Below, one piece after another: positions 1 through 11,745 of a DNA stretch of 64,000 nucleotides. Numbering within the stretch: the first letter of the stretch is position 1; each line of letters begins with the position of its first letter. The notes below the pieces were generated by a model, which was given only the letters and a program-made list of their open reading frames with translations, was not told where the DNA came from and made no database searches. Origin of the DNA: Corydoras sp. C115 (taxonomy: Eukaryota; Chordata; Actinopteri; Siluriformes; Callichthyidae); contig JAFMOC010000105.1 of NCBI GenBank assembly GCA_019802505.1, forward strand, positions 541,001 through 605,000. Reading direction: 5' to 3'. Made by a program: the position numbers and the translations under genes.

Positions 1-15
1 TTCTGTATATAAAAT

Positions 16-21
16 TTTATT
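16..21 (-). terminator. mks1: Candidate poly(A) signal of mks1
   Basis: TTTATT on the plus strand reads AATAAA on the mks1 strand, 97 bases after the stop codon. This gives a short 3' UTR, although the window edge is close and a later signal cannot be excluded. Confidence 0.55.
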
Positions 22-117
22 TTCTTGCAAATTACGTATATACACAAATTATACACTACATTGGCGAGCTTAGTGAGTGATGGCAGAATAAAACAGCGGC
101 TCTTGTGAACATTGTCC

Positions 118-3100
118 TCATGCTGAGGATTCTGAAGTGAGAGGGCCGGTTGTGATCAGATCTCGTGGTAAACTTTCTCTGGCCTCCTGCATTCGCTTAC
201 GAGCTCGCTGGAATGCTTCTGCACACAGACACACAATTCCTGTTACATTCACCTTATTAGTATACTTTTGAAAATTATTATCAATGCCGTTATCTGATCA
301 GCCATCATGTGCCATATATACAGTAATTAAAACCAAACAGAGGGCGCCCTCTCAGCGCTAGGGATTCCCGGTTCGAATCCCAATCTGGGTGGAGTTTTCA
401 TGTTCTCCCCGTGTCCGCGTGGGTTTCCTCCGGGTTCTCCGGTTTCCTCCCACAGTCCAAAAACATGGATCAAGTCAATTGAGTTCTTCAAATTGCTCCA
501 TATAGAATGTGTCTGTGTGAGTGAGTGTGTGCCCAGCAATAGATTGGCATCCTGTCCTGGGTGTATCTGCCCAGCGCCTGAAATGTTCTCCCCTGGATGG
601 GCATGGGGAACCCCCCCCCGTGACCCTAATATAGGATAAAGTGGAAGATAATGGATGGATGAATGAATGAAACCAAACAGTATAAGCTTTTAAATCCATC
701 TGAATAAGGAACACATTTGATCATAGTGATTTTAACTGTGGCATGACTACTGATGCCAGACAGACAGGTTTAATGTGTCTGTCTTTTAATATTTATAACA
801 TAGACTTGGCGGCACGGTGGCTTAGTGGTTAGCACGTTCACCTCTCAGCACTAGGGATTCCCGGTTCGAATCCCCATCTGGGTGGAGTTTCCATGTTCTC
901 CCTGTGTCTGCGTGGGTTTCCTCCGGGTTCTCTGGTTTCCTCCCACAGTCCAAAAACATGGATCAAGTCAGTTGAATTCTCAAAATTGCCCCATATAGAG
1001 TGTGTCTGTGTGAGTGAGTGTGTGCCCAGTGATAGATTGGCGCCCTGTCCTGGGTATATCTGCCCAGCGCCTGAGATGTTCTCCCCTGGATGGGCATGGG
1101 GAACCCCACCGCGACCCTAATAGAGGATAAAGCGGGAGATAATGAATGAATGACTGAATGAATAACATAGACTTGTGGTTAAGAAAACAGTCATCAGGAA
1201 TGTCACCTAACCCAAATTGCTCCCCAGGCACCATGAACAGGGCTACCCACCGCTCCAGTCATGTGTGCTCACTTTACTCAGTGTGTGTATATGTGTCACT
1301 GCACAGATGGGTTAAATGTGGAGGACAAATCACTCTGTGTGTAAGTACAGTAGGCAAAATGGATTACTTTATCACTTTATTATGTCCTAGTAATATATAA
1401 CCCTCTGTTTTTGCTGCTGTATTAATCACAGTGTTCTGGTCTTACCTAGTACATTACACACAGTGCCTTGCTGACTATGGCCACCCAGATGGTCTAAAAC
1501 AGTCTGCCTTTTCTTCTTTAAAGCATTGACATCCACAAACGCTCTGCAATAAAACACTGTCCGTTAATCAAATCTAATGGGAAATACAGTCAAGTCATCA
1601 AAAGCAAATCTGCTAAAAAAGCAAATATGTAGGACTGACCGAGCCTGCTGGATACAGTTTAAGTTCAAAGTGATGCTCCCCGTCGTCTGTGTGCGAAAGC
1701 CAAGCCGACTTATTCGATCCCCCTGTCAAATACGATCAAAGTGAAAGGAGTATTAACATGCATCATTTCAGGACTTTTATTTATTACTATCCATATATAC
1801 CTACCGTAAAGGTTCCTGGTATCCTCACATCACTTATGTCCTCCAGTTCTGGAGATCCTCCAATGAAAAAGCGTCTCAGCTCAGCGACTGTGCCGGGCTG
1901 CAGAGGCCTCCATGTGTGGCATGTCACTTTGTGTGACCCTTTAAAAATATCAGGTGTAAACTCATGTTTAAAGTTTTACAAGAAGACTTATATAATACAT
2001 CGTGTTACTAAAAGATCATGGCTTGGTGTTAATTACACACCTCTATCATCTTTATGCCAACGTACAGGGTGAATGGCACGTGACCTATCTGGGTGGAATT
2101 TTTATATTCGCCATGTGTTCTCTATTGAGTTTCCTTGTGCTATGGGTTTTGTCCCACACCTCAAAACCAGAGTAGTGTACAATGGATTTCATGTGAATGT
2201 TTTTTTGCATCTGCCCCACAATAGACTAAAAACCTAATTGTAAAACCTGTAAAAACTTTTTTCTGCATTTCTGCCAGTTATTCTAGAACTTAACCCAGCC
2301 TCTGGTACCAACAATCATGCAACTGTTAAAATCAGTGCAATCACATTTTTCTCGTCTTTCTTTTGTAATTCATTCATTCATTATCTTCCGCTTTATCCTA
2401 TATTAGGGTCGCGGGGGGGGGGGGGGGTTCCCCACGCCCATCGGGCGCTGGGCAGATACACCCAGGACAGGGCGCCAATCTATCAATGGGCACACACTCA
2501 CACACACAAACACACTCTATATGGGGCAATTTGGAGAACTCAATTGACTTGATCCATGTTCTTGGACTGTGGGAGGGAACCGGAGAACCCGGAGGAAACC
2601 CACGCAGACACGGGGAGAACATGGAAACTCCACCCAGATGGGGATTCGAACCGGGAATCCCTAGTGCTGAGAGGAGAACTTGCTAACCATTAAGCCACCC
2701 TTTCTTTTGTAAGTAGATTAGATTTTTTAGATTAGATTAGATTTTTTAAGCAAATCTTTAAACTGAATATAAAATGGCACGCTCAGAATTACCAGAAGTT
2801 GAAGGCATGACAATGTAACCATATCCCTCGGTTCGGTGGCGTTGCCAGAAGTCCAGGGAAAGAACCTTAAGATACAAAACAGGCCACTGCGGCACGGACT
2901 CTGTAATAAATTCAATTAGGAATGACCATTGTTGTCATATTTTTGTTGTAATTAAATTACACATTAAGAATTAATCACATTTTATAAACCAACTTAGCAG
3001 TTAAAACACTAACTATCCTTTTATTATTTCAGAAGTTGATTTCATTACAATAATAAATCACTTATTTGCAAAACATAAAAGCAAAAAATAGTCCTAACTA

Positions 3101-6100
3101 TGTAAATGGGTGGAAACGTGTTTTAAATAATGTAGCTATGGTAAAATAAAGTAATGTGAAAGTTTCAGGCCGATTCTAAGCAGCTCTTTATTTTAGTGTG
3201 TGTGTTGAAGGACTTGTAAAATGGAGTTTTGGTGTTTATCACTGGGATTATATGTAACGTGTGGCAATAAAAGCGCCTGTTTACTGTACATCATACATCC
3301 TCATTGTCTGTATCAGCAAGATGGTGTGTAATACATGTGTAATATAAAAAGTTCCATGACCTCACCAATTAACTCGTCCTCTTTCCTGAAAAATGCCTCA
3401 AAGGTGAAAGGATAGGAGAAGAAAGCAACATTTTCCTGCATACAAAACAGATGTGAATGAGGTGTGACAAGATTTAAAATCCTGTGTTTACTAATGTTAA
3501 AAAGACAAGACATTAGTAAGATATTTTATAAAATGTTTTTTTAAACAGTATTTCCCCCCATGGTTCATCCATCCTTTCTCTTATCCACACAAGATACATA
3601 TTTATTGTCGATGTTATTAGTTAGGTGGATTTTGTAGTTCTACAATTCTAGACTACAGTCCATCTGCTTGTGGACTACAGTACATACTGTGTACTCTGTT
3701 ATCCCATGGTCAGGACCCCAATAGTACTACCCAGCAGTGTTACTGAGGTGGAGAAAAACCCTTTCACCGCATCAGTGTCACTGCAGACCTGACAATAAAC
3801 AATCCACCACCTGAATGATACCTATTCTGTGATGGTCCTGACCAACAGAGAACAGAGAACCAACAGGGGACTAACAAAAACAAAGAACACAGATGGACTT
3901 ACAGTCTGGAATTGCAAATAAAAAGTTGTAACTACATTGTAAGTCAGTTTGAAAAATATCAGACATTTTTTTTTACTTCTTTCTACAAAGTCACAAGTTT
4001 ATATACACTGAGATTACTATGGCTTTAACCAATTTTGGAAAGCTCATATAGAAATGTTATGGCTTTGGATGATTTTGTTGAGTTAGTTGATAATTCGTGA
4101 TAATTCCGATTTTTCTTACCCGGCCTATTGATTGTGTTCGGCATGTTTGGGTCACACCAGACAGATTCTGTGAGGGCAAACTGGACCAGTCTAAGAAAAA
4201 AATAACACTACTTATATACAAGAATATGGAATAGGAGGAGAAGCTTTATTGTGAGATTTCACTCCCTTACTGTTTGGCAGTTCCAGGAAAAAGTGAACAT
4301 AGAGATTATCGTACTCGTAGCCCTGTGCAGAAACTAAAATAATAAAAACAACGCTGGATATAAAAAAAGCATTTTTCCCTCACTGAGCTGTTACCAGCTG
4401 ATCAAATATGCAGTTAACTAATTAGCAAATAAAGTGCATGGCAGATACATGTAAGATTTACACATATTATAACCACTGTACTGCAATTTGTCATTGAACA
4501 ATACACTAAAACAGCTGAATAACTTTAGTTATTATAACATGATATAATGTAATGCTTTGTAATACTGACCAATCTCCCCATTTGTTATTAGTCGAAGAAA
4601 CCCTGGAGGAGGCTGCAGTAATAAAAATAATACAAGATAAATATATTACAGAAGCAATTAGTAGATCAAAAGTTAATACTCTCACTATACATTTTTTTAT
4701 TTATATAAAAACCCAAATGTTTTTAAAGTAATATTTAAATAAATTAATGAATAATGATACATTGTAATTAAAACTCATTTGTTAAATTCTCATGGGCAAT
4801 GGATGTTCACAACAGAAAACAATAGCATTTTTGTTAAAAATAAATAAATAAATGTGAAATTTTCTATTTAATTATGACCGTGTTTCTGTGAACACAGTAC
4901 AAATGGCATGTGGAACTTATGTGGAGTACTGATCTCATCATTTTTGTAATAAATTAAAACAGCATCTGTTGACCAGGTCTCACTCTACATGACCTTCATT
5001 CTAATTCAAAGAAATATATAAAACATTAAAACTGATGCTTTGTCCAGCATTTGTTGCAGTGCAAATGTATTTTTAGTTGCGAGTCAGCATCAGCATGTAT
5101 ATAATCATATATATAATGAATAATCTTGCATGTAAGTAGTTTGTGACTTATCTGTGATAACATTTCCAAAGCTCATGATATTAAGGTTTGTAGTTTTAAA
5201 AACGTAAATGAGTAAATATGATGATATACTATACTTTCTCTACCATTTCAAAATCATGTCCAACAAGGCTGCTGAGATATTCCCTGTGCCGGCTGTATAA
5301 CTGAAAAAAAGAACGGGGGAGATCACAGTTAATAGAATACATTTTCACATGAATTAATTTACACAAGATTCGTTATATTAATTAAACCGCTAAATATTGA
5401 CTGTACATTTAGCTGATGCTTTTATCCAAAATGACTTAAAAGTATCCTAACTTGATGGTTCTGATCAGATCACAGGGTCAGCCTTAGTGGACTTGGAATT
5501 TAAACCCTGTCCGTAAGGCAGTATCACTAAGCAGTTTTAAGAAACTACTGAGGATGCATCTTTTTAACAAATACCTGTTGTAAAAAAAAATAACAATCAG
5601 GTTTGATGAATTTACAGTGTAGTTGGTTTTCTGCATAACTTCTGACTTGTAATGTTCTCATTTGTAAGTCGCTTTGGATAAAAGCGTCTGCTAAATGTAA
5701 AATGTAAACCCACAATCTTCATATTGCTGGCCCATCACCCTAACCAATGAACTACCACACCCTACAACGCCCAACCCAGCAGCTGAATTGTGCAGGACGT
5801 ATACAATTTGAACCATACAGCCAACAATTGTAATCAGCACTTAAAATTTAGCATGAAAGTGCTTAATGTATACCGTTAAAAGTGGCCCATAAAGTTATGT
5901 TTATAGATAAATATGAACCATAAGCGTTTTTTAAACTTACTGAAACTGGAATACATGTGGCATTTTATCACCAAGAACTATGCTAAAAAACACACACTTT
6001 CACGTGTTACAAATTAGAGTACTTACAACTCTGTGCATGTTCTCCTCCCGCTGTTTCTCCTCAGTGCTTATAGGAGTTGAGGCATTCTCCAGATAGAGAT

Positions 6101-9100
6101 TCCATACATCTGTATTTCCTCCGTCTGTCTTAATCCTGGTGTTCGACAAAACGCACACATGTACACAAATATTACTTTATGGGCAATGTGACCCTACAAC
6201 CAAAGCCCTACTTTATGATGATCTACAATACCCTCATATGATTCTCTACCTCAGAGAACTCACATATCGTTTTATGATAAACACGGAAATAACCTTGCCT
6301 CCCTGTGTACACTGGTTAAAAATGGCTAAATAATAACAAAACTCTCACCTGTAGGGTTCTCTTTTGTTGTTGAAATCAGGTTTGATTACGAGGACACCAT
6401 TGTTGTCAGTCCTTATGGTGCACAGGACGTATTCATTCTCCTTTAAGCCCAGTCTTTAAAAACAGAACATCAGCTTGTATGGACAGTAACAAATGTTCTA
6501 TTGTAAAATCGTGTTACAAATCAGCTGTTGACATTAAGTCATCGTTGTCAAGGTTGGGGGGGAGGGGGTTCCCCATGCCTTTCCAATGGAGAACGTTTCA
6601 GGTGCAATAGCCACTACATCTCCATGACTATATGCATTAACCTTTTGTTTTTGTTAAACTTGTGTCTGTTTTTTAAATTTGTGTTGCAAGCATGGTGGCT
6701 TAGTGTTTAGCACGTTTGCCTCTCAGCACTAGGGATTCCCGTGTCCATGTGGGTTTCCTCCGGGTTCTCCGGTTTTCTTCCCACAGTCCAAAAACATGGA
6801 TTAAAGTCAATTGAATTTTCCAAATTATGTGTGTCTGTGTAAGTGATTGTGTTCCCAGCAATAGATTGGCACCCTGTCCTGGGTGTATCTGCCCGAAACG
6901 TTTTCCACTGGATGGCATGGGGAACCCCCCACGACCCTAGTAGAGGGTAAAGCGGAAGTTGATGGATGGATGGTGTTTCAGCATTTTTGGAACTAGGGTT
7001 TGTGCATGTAAACAGTGATGTACTCACTTTCCAGCAGGTCCCAGGTCAGCCATGATGTGCATGGTCTGCATCAGTGTGTTCACAGTATGGCTGTACTTCA
7101 TAAACTCTGTGGTTGGCTCATATACAACTAAATGCCCCTTAGATATTTTGGAGTCTCTATAAAACAATGTCATTTAAATGTAGTAGTTTTTGTTATAGAG
7201 ACAGCTTGGTTAAAACGAGACAGTATGAAATTAAAAACACTTACGCAGGCCGTTCTCTCATAGCGTCGGTGTCTCACATTCGCCATACGTTCTGCTAGGA
7301 GGGTTGGCCTCCACTGACCCGGTGTCAGTGGACTCTGAGCCTGCTGTTTACAAAATTATTGATGATAAGCAATAAAATCAGTAGACCAATTGGTCTTGTC
7401 TTCAAATTTGAAGATGCTGGTGGAATAATGGTACATAAGGAATTTTTGGGGTACATTAGAAGTGGCTCAACATCTTTTGATTTCTGTAATGCAAGGAAAT
7501 TGATCTGATGTTGCATATCTGTTAGTGGTTGAACCTTTAGGATAAGCATATAATTCTGAAATGAAATTGAAGTCACCCATTTTTTCAATATAACAACGTG
7601 TGACCTGTTTTATTTAAAGAATGGGGAAGAAGTTTAATGATCACCATGTTCGTGGAAGTACATCATGGTATAAACAAAGATTTCTGGATTAGTTGTTGAT
7701 GCTCATCAGACTTAGAAAATGTTACAGAACGATGTCTAAAGTCTTCAGAGTCTATTATTAGCTTTTCCAGGAGCAATGTCAAGAGCAAGGCATGTAGAAA
7801 TCGCCTTATTATTAAGGGCTTAAGAAGCCGGGGGTTTTTGAGAACGAAATCACTGCTGGATGTAAATAGCTGGAATACTAAACTTACCTCCTCCCAGTTG
7901 GTAAAGCGATCGAAGTCTGTGTACGTGAAAATTCGCTGATTTTTCCGTCCTTTGCCTCTCTCTATTTCCATGATTTCGGTGTGATACTGTTTCTCCAGTG
8001 GAGTCTGGCAGACCGACTCAGTTTGGTACAAATCCACTTCATACTGCATAAAAACAAAAAACACACAATGTAGCTAATGCTACTCATTGGTGTTCTCATT
8101 CTAATATATATACTTACATGCATTCAGCAGAGATGCAGTATCTATCACTAATATTTTTATGACTATCAAATGAATTGCTGAGGCATTACTGAAGCTGAGG
8201 CTTTATTGATATACAGGGGCTTTATTTGATATATAGACAATGTACACAGAACAATATTTATCATGTTCTAACCAAACTGATTAACCTCAGGAGAAATTTT
8301 ATTTATTTATTATTTTTTTTAGAAAACATTTTTTTACACATAATGCCAGAGTAGCAAATATAGGCATGAGAATGACTAAAAAAATTACAAACTGCATATA
8401 CATAACTACAAATCAGGCTGTTTACTTGCAGTCTGAAACCTCAAAAAATTAAATCAACCTTCGTCTGTCTTTTGCTGGATCATATTTGCCTTGTTTGTAA
8501 AAATATCAATGACTAAATCAGCTATAGGGCGGCACGGTGGCTTAGTGGTTAGCACGACTGCCTCTCAGCGCTAGGGATTCCCGGTTCGAATCCCCATCTG
8601 GGTGGAGTTTCCATCTTCTCCCCGTGTCCGCGTGGGTTTCCTCCGGGTTCTCCGGTTTCCTCCCACAGTCCAAAAACATGGATCAAGTCAATTGAGTTCT
8701 CCAAATTGCCCCATATAGAGTGTGTCTGTGTGAGTGAGTGTGTGCCCAGCGATAAATTGGTGCCCTGTCCTGGGTGTATCTGCCCAGTGCCCGAAACGTT
8801 CTCCCCTGGATGGGCACCAGCGACCCTAATAAAGGATAAAAGCGGAAGATAATGAATGAATGAAAAATGAATAAATCAGCTATAAAAAATAAATACCTGA
8901 CTGAAAAGCTTCTCCTGCCAGCCAATCACCAGCTCTTCTTCATCACAAACTGCATAAGAACAAGAAACGGTGATGTTTAATTTGCAAAAAGCCCCAGAAT
9001 AAATCCTTCCTCTGTTCTCTGACAGATGTTACCTGCTCCTGATCGGGTTTGAGAGATGAAGGTGCTGAGTTCAAATCCACCCCCTTGCGACTGTCTCAGA

Positions 9101-10963
9101 CCTTCTTGTTGTAGCTGCTGTGTGAGAATGGCCGCTGACGTGACCCGCTCAATTCGGACTCTGTTACACAGCCAGTCAGATGAAGATTGGATTAAAGATA
9201 CAATTGATGATTCGGGCTACAAATTCATTTTCTTTTAATGTCAAAACAAGCTCAAATTGACAGAGATCTGAAAGAAGGTACTGGATGCTGAACATCCTTG
9301 TAGTTTACATTAGCTGATTTAAGGAAATTGATGCACAGTGGTTGTACAGATTTATTAACACAGTTGGACAAAGCAGAAAGCATTCACATTGGGTAAAAGA
9401 GGTGTGTTTTAAGACCATGGCAATATAAATTGTACAATTTCTGTTATGGCAAAACTTTTCCTCATAAAAGAAAATAAAACATGACTAGTTCATCTTGCCA
9501 CAGTGTCTTAGTGGTTTAACTTTTGCCCCTCGGCGCTTGAGATCCAGGTTCGAATCCCAATCTGGGTGGAGTTTCTATGTTCTCCCCGTGTCCACGTGGG
9601 TTTCCTCCCACAGACCAAAAACATGGATTCAAAGTAAATTGCTCTAAAATTGCCTCTATATAGTGTGTCTTTTAGATTGGCATCCTGTCCTGGGTGTATC
9701 AGCCCAGCACCCAAAACGTTCTCCCCTGGATGGGCATGGAAACCCCCTGCGACCCTAGTAGAGGATAAAGCGGAGGATGGGTCACTTAAAAACAAGCTAT
9801 CAGTGAAGAATGGGCTGTAGTCCCCACAAAACAGCAAAAGGTCATAGTTAAGGAATTCTATTAATTTAAACATACTCTGCACGTACACTTTGAGCGTCAT
9901 CTTTATCTTGAAATGTACGATGCTGTGATTTAGACCGATATTTAACATTAAAATAGTTGTATAAGGCTTAGTGGTTAGCACGTTCGCCTCTCAGCTCTAG
10001 GGATTCCCGGTTTGAATCCCCATCTGGGTGGAGTTTCCATGTTCTCTCCGTGTCTGCGTGGGTTTCCTCCGGGTTCTCCGGTTTCCTCCCACAGTCCAAA
10101 AACATGGATCAAGTCAATTGAATTCTCTAAATTGCCCCATATAGAGTGTGTCTGTGTGAGTGAGTGTGTGCCCAACGATGGATTGGCGTCCTGTCCTGGG
10201 TGTATCTGCCCAGCGCCCGAGATGTTCTCCCCTGGATGGGCATGGGGAACCCCACCGCGACCCTAATAGAGGATAAAGCGGGAGATAATGAATGAATGAA
10301 TAGTTGTATAATGTGCTGGGGATATTATCTTGTGGCAGCAGGATTTATTTATTCATTAAGTACAGTCCCAGCATACATGTCCATGCATACACATTTCCAT
10401 CCATCCATTATCTTCCGCATTATCCTGTATTAGGGTGGCGGGGGGGGGGTTCCCCATGCCCATCCAGGGGAGAACGTTTCGGGTGCTGGGCAGATACACC
10501 CAGGACAGGGTGCCAATCTATCGCTGGGCACACACTCACTCACACAGACACACACATAAACACACGCTATATGGGGCAATTTGGAGAACTCAATTAACTT
10601 GATCCATGTTTTTGGACTGTGGTTGGAAACCGGAGAACCCGGAGAAAACCCACGTGGACACGGGGAGAACATGGAAACTCCATTCGAACCGGGAATCCCT
10701 AGTGCTGAGAGGAGAACATACTAACAATCACAAATCCTAAAAACACAATGGTATATAAACACACTGAAAAGTTAAACATTAGTATAAAAATACAATAAGA
10801 AAGCCGATCGCAGCGCTGTGTACATATAATGTCGAATAGAAAACAATATATAATTCACTTGTAGCATTAAGCAGTGGTTGCTGCACCTTATGTGGAAATG
10901 CTTGAGTGCGTCGCGGGAGCGGTACACAGCTTCCCCGCTCTCAGCGCACCAGTCGGCGGCCAT
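118..10963 (-). CDS. mks1: mks1, Meckel syndrome type 1 protein (B9 domain), 18 coding exons
   Basis: MKS1 is a B9-domain component of the tectonic/MKS complex at the ciliary transition zone and basal body, needed for ciliogenesis and ciliary membrane gating. Coding exons in transcript order: 10963-10887, 9160-9033, 8949-8897, 8043-7888, 7343-7245, 7156-7028, 6453-6349, 6135-6027, 5300-5244, 4612-4570, 4333-4271, 4190-4120, 3435-3366, 2900-2793, 1938-1805, 1722-1640, 1543-1446, 218-118. All have GT-AG borders. Recognisable family segments: GEAVYRSRD (exon 1), IGWQEKLFSQ (3), ERMANVRHRR (5), QTMHIMADLG (6), SAQGYEYDNLYVHFF (10/11), FSYPFTFEAFF (13), LSLDFWQR (14), GTVAELRRFFIGG (15) and RLGFRTQTTGSI (16). 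The B9 domain is encoded by about exons 10-16. Predicted length is about 560 aa, close to human MKS1 (559, from memory). The start is the first ATG, giving MAADW; the stop is TGA at 120-118. Phases agree at every junction except exon 5/6, where canonical sites leave the frame off by one. Introns hold several SINEs. Confidence 0.95.
341..669 (+). repeat. V-SINE copy, head-truncated, in mks1 last intron
   Basis: It carries the B-box GGTTCGAATCCC, the central V-SINE block and a tail GATAATGGATGGATGAATGA. The A-box part of the tRNA-like head is missing. The flanking 11-bp repeats AAACCAAACAG (330-340 and 670-680) form a target-site duplication, so the truncation probably occurred at insertion or by a later internal deletion. 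Confidence 0.9.
809..1161 (+). repeat. Full-length V-SINE copy in mks1 last intron
   Basis: It begins GGCGGCACGGTGGCTTAGTG (A-box region), has the B-box GGTTCGAATCCC and ends with GATAATGAATGAATGACTGA. The target-site duplication ATAACATAGACTTG (795-808 and 1162-1175) is perfect, indicating a young insertion. It belongs to the CGGGAG-tail subfamily. Confidence 0.95.
2086..2235 (+). repeat. Old V-SINE fragment
   Basis: A diverged stretch from the TCTGGGTGGA motif through the central block (TTTCC..GTCCCACA..AAAACC). It has no tail and no target-site duplication. It sits in the mks1 intron between exons 14 and 15. Confidence 0.5.
2369..2699 (-). repeat. V-SINE copy in mks1 intron 14
   Basis: In plus-strand order: ATTCATTC tail, long G run, central block, then the head ending AAGCCACC. 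The target-site duplication CTTTCTTTTGTAA (2356-2368 and 2700-2712) is perfect. Confidence 0.93.
3632..3945. repeat. Inner part of a dispersed palindromic repeat
   Basis: Two arms are inverted relative to each other: TAGTTCTACAATT..GACTACAGTCCATCTG at the left, and GATGGTCCTGACC..AGATGGACTTACAGTCTGGAATT at the right. The same family recurs at 32075-32165, 34085-34745 and 58940-59035. I know it as an abundant ostariophysan repeat without a firm name. It lies between mks1 exons 12 and 13. Confidence 0.55.
5402..5760 (-). repeat. Second-family tRNA-headed SINE, interrupted by an insert
   Basis: The tail part (AGCTGATGCTTTTATCCAAAA) is at 5408-5440, the middle runs to about 5530, and the tRNA-like head (CCTAACCAATGAACTACCAC) is at 5740-5760. 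Between them, about 5531-5706, sits a plus-strand unit without a tRNA head that ends in the same type of tail (GTCGCTTTGGATAAAAGCGT). See findings. Confidence 0.55.
6545..6610 (-). repeat. V-SINE fragment
   Basis: GGGGGTTCCCCATGCC followed by GGAGAACGTTTCAGGTG matches the 3' half of the V-SINE in minus orientation. No target-site duplication is visible. Confidence 0.6.
6684..6973 (+). repeat. V-SINE copy with internal deletion
   Basis: The head GGTGGCTTAGTGTTTAGCACG jumps from GGGATTCCCG straight to TGTCCATGTGGG, so the B-box and the start of the central block are missing. The tail is GATGGATGGATGG. It lies between mks1 exons 6 and 7. Confidence 0.85.
8527..8871 (+). repeat. Full-length V-SINE copy in mks1 intron 3
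   Basis: Complete head, central block and tail. The target-site duplication TAAATCAGCTATA (8514-8526 and 8872-8884) is perfect. It ends a few bases before mks1 exon 3, and the duplicated target lies against that exon's donor side. Confidence 0.93.
9498..9780 (+). repeat. Diverged V-SINE copy in mks1 intron 1
   Basis: The head is diverged (CACAGTGTCTTAGTGGTTTAA), the B-box GGTTCGAATCCC is intact, and the central block has lost part of its 3' side. No clear target-site duplication. Confidence 0.8.
9964..10298 (+). repeat. V-SINE copy in mks1 intron 1
   Basis: It starts inside the head at AGGCTTAGTGG, lacking the first about 10 bases, and is otherwise complete. The target-site duplication is AATAGTTGTATA (9952-9963 and 10299-10310). 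It belongs to the CGGGAG-tail subfamily. Confidence 0.93.
10395..10715 (-). repeat. V-SINE copy in mks1 intron 1, tail-to-tail with its neighbour
   Basis: Minus orientation, with the tail CCATCCATCCATTATCTTCC at the left and the head remnant at the right. The stretch between the central block and the B-box is deleted (ACTCCATTCGAACCGGG). With the copy ending at 10298 it forms an inverted pair separated by about 100 bases. Confidence 0.88.
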
Positions 10964-11172
10964 CCTCTCCAACAGAACCCGGGGTGGGTGCCAGTTAGCC
11001 TGTTAGCTTACACCCTTTTAACCATGATTCTAAGCAAATAACGGTTACTTTACACCAATAAACCAAGATAACCAGCGTGTCAAAGTTGATATACTATACA
11101 ATACACATTTTTATAAACATAGTATACAAATAGTAATTCCATTGTTAAGCCACATTGAAAATAAATGCTGTC

Positions 11173-11185
11173 GTTGCATAGTAAC
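11173..11185. promoter_or_regulatory. X-box-like RFX site near mks1
   Basis: GTTGCATAGTAAC resembles the imperfect inverted repeat recognised by RFX factors (GTTGCC..GGTAAC class), with a good AGTAAC half and a weaker GTTGCA half. It is about 210 bases upstream of the mks1 ATG. MKS1 orthologues are known RFX/DAF-19 targets, which makes the position plausible. Confidence 0.45.
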
Positions 11186-11667
11186 GGGATTCATTGGCCC
11201 GATCTCAATTTGTGCACCGCACACTAAATAGGGTTTAAGTGTCAACAGCAATAGCCAGACCCCTACATTTGTACTAAAGTATAGATTTGGAGCACGGCCC
11301 ATTAAGGGTGAACGCGCATGTGTGGCAGTGCCACTAAGCGTCACGTCCAGATTCACCTCCTATTTAGGATCTAGTGCACTATTTTAGACGGGTTATTATT
11401 TATTGAATTGAATAACACACCTGTGTTGTAGCATTTATTGCAGATTATTTCACAATAAGACATTTTACGTTTGTAAAGAATGCGTTTTAAATGGCAGAAC
11501 TGTTTTTAATGAGTTTTGTGTTTAGTAGGGGTTATAAAAAAAGCGTTTTTTGGGATACAGCCCGAGCTCTGTTTAGGTTAAAAGGGGCTGATCGGGGATC
11601 TGCTAACTGAGCGCGTTAAGTAACCGTAGCTGTGGAGTGGTTTCGAAAACTGATCTGGGAACAGCAT

Positions 11668-11678
11668 GCGGAAGTAGC
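11668..11678 (+). promoter_or_regulatory. ETS-type (GABPA-like) site
   Basis: GCGGAAGTAGC contains the GGAAGT core common in promoters of nuclear genes for mitochondrial proteins. It lies about 270 bases upstream of the mrm1 ATG. Short motif, moderate support. Confidence 0.35.
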
Positions 11679-11730
11679 CGCTTTGTAAAGCTCAAACTGA
11701 AGAACACATGGAGCGAAATGTGGCGGCGGA

Positions 11731-11745
11731 CTGGGTTTTGTAGTT
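11731..11745 (-). promoter_or_regulatory. ZNF143-like site
   Basis: CTGGGTTTTGTAGTT resembles the reverse complement of the ACTACAA-TTCCCA motif of ZNF143, frequent in housekeeping and divergent vertebrate promoters. The match is partial. Confidence 0.3.
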
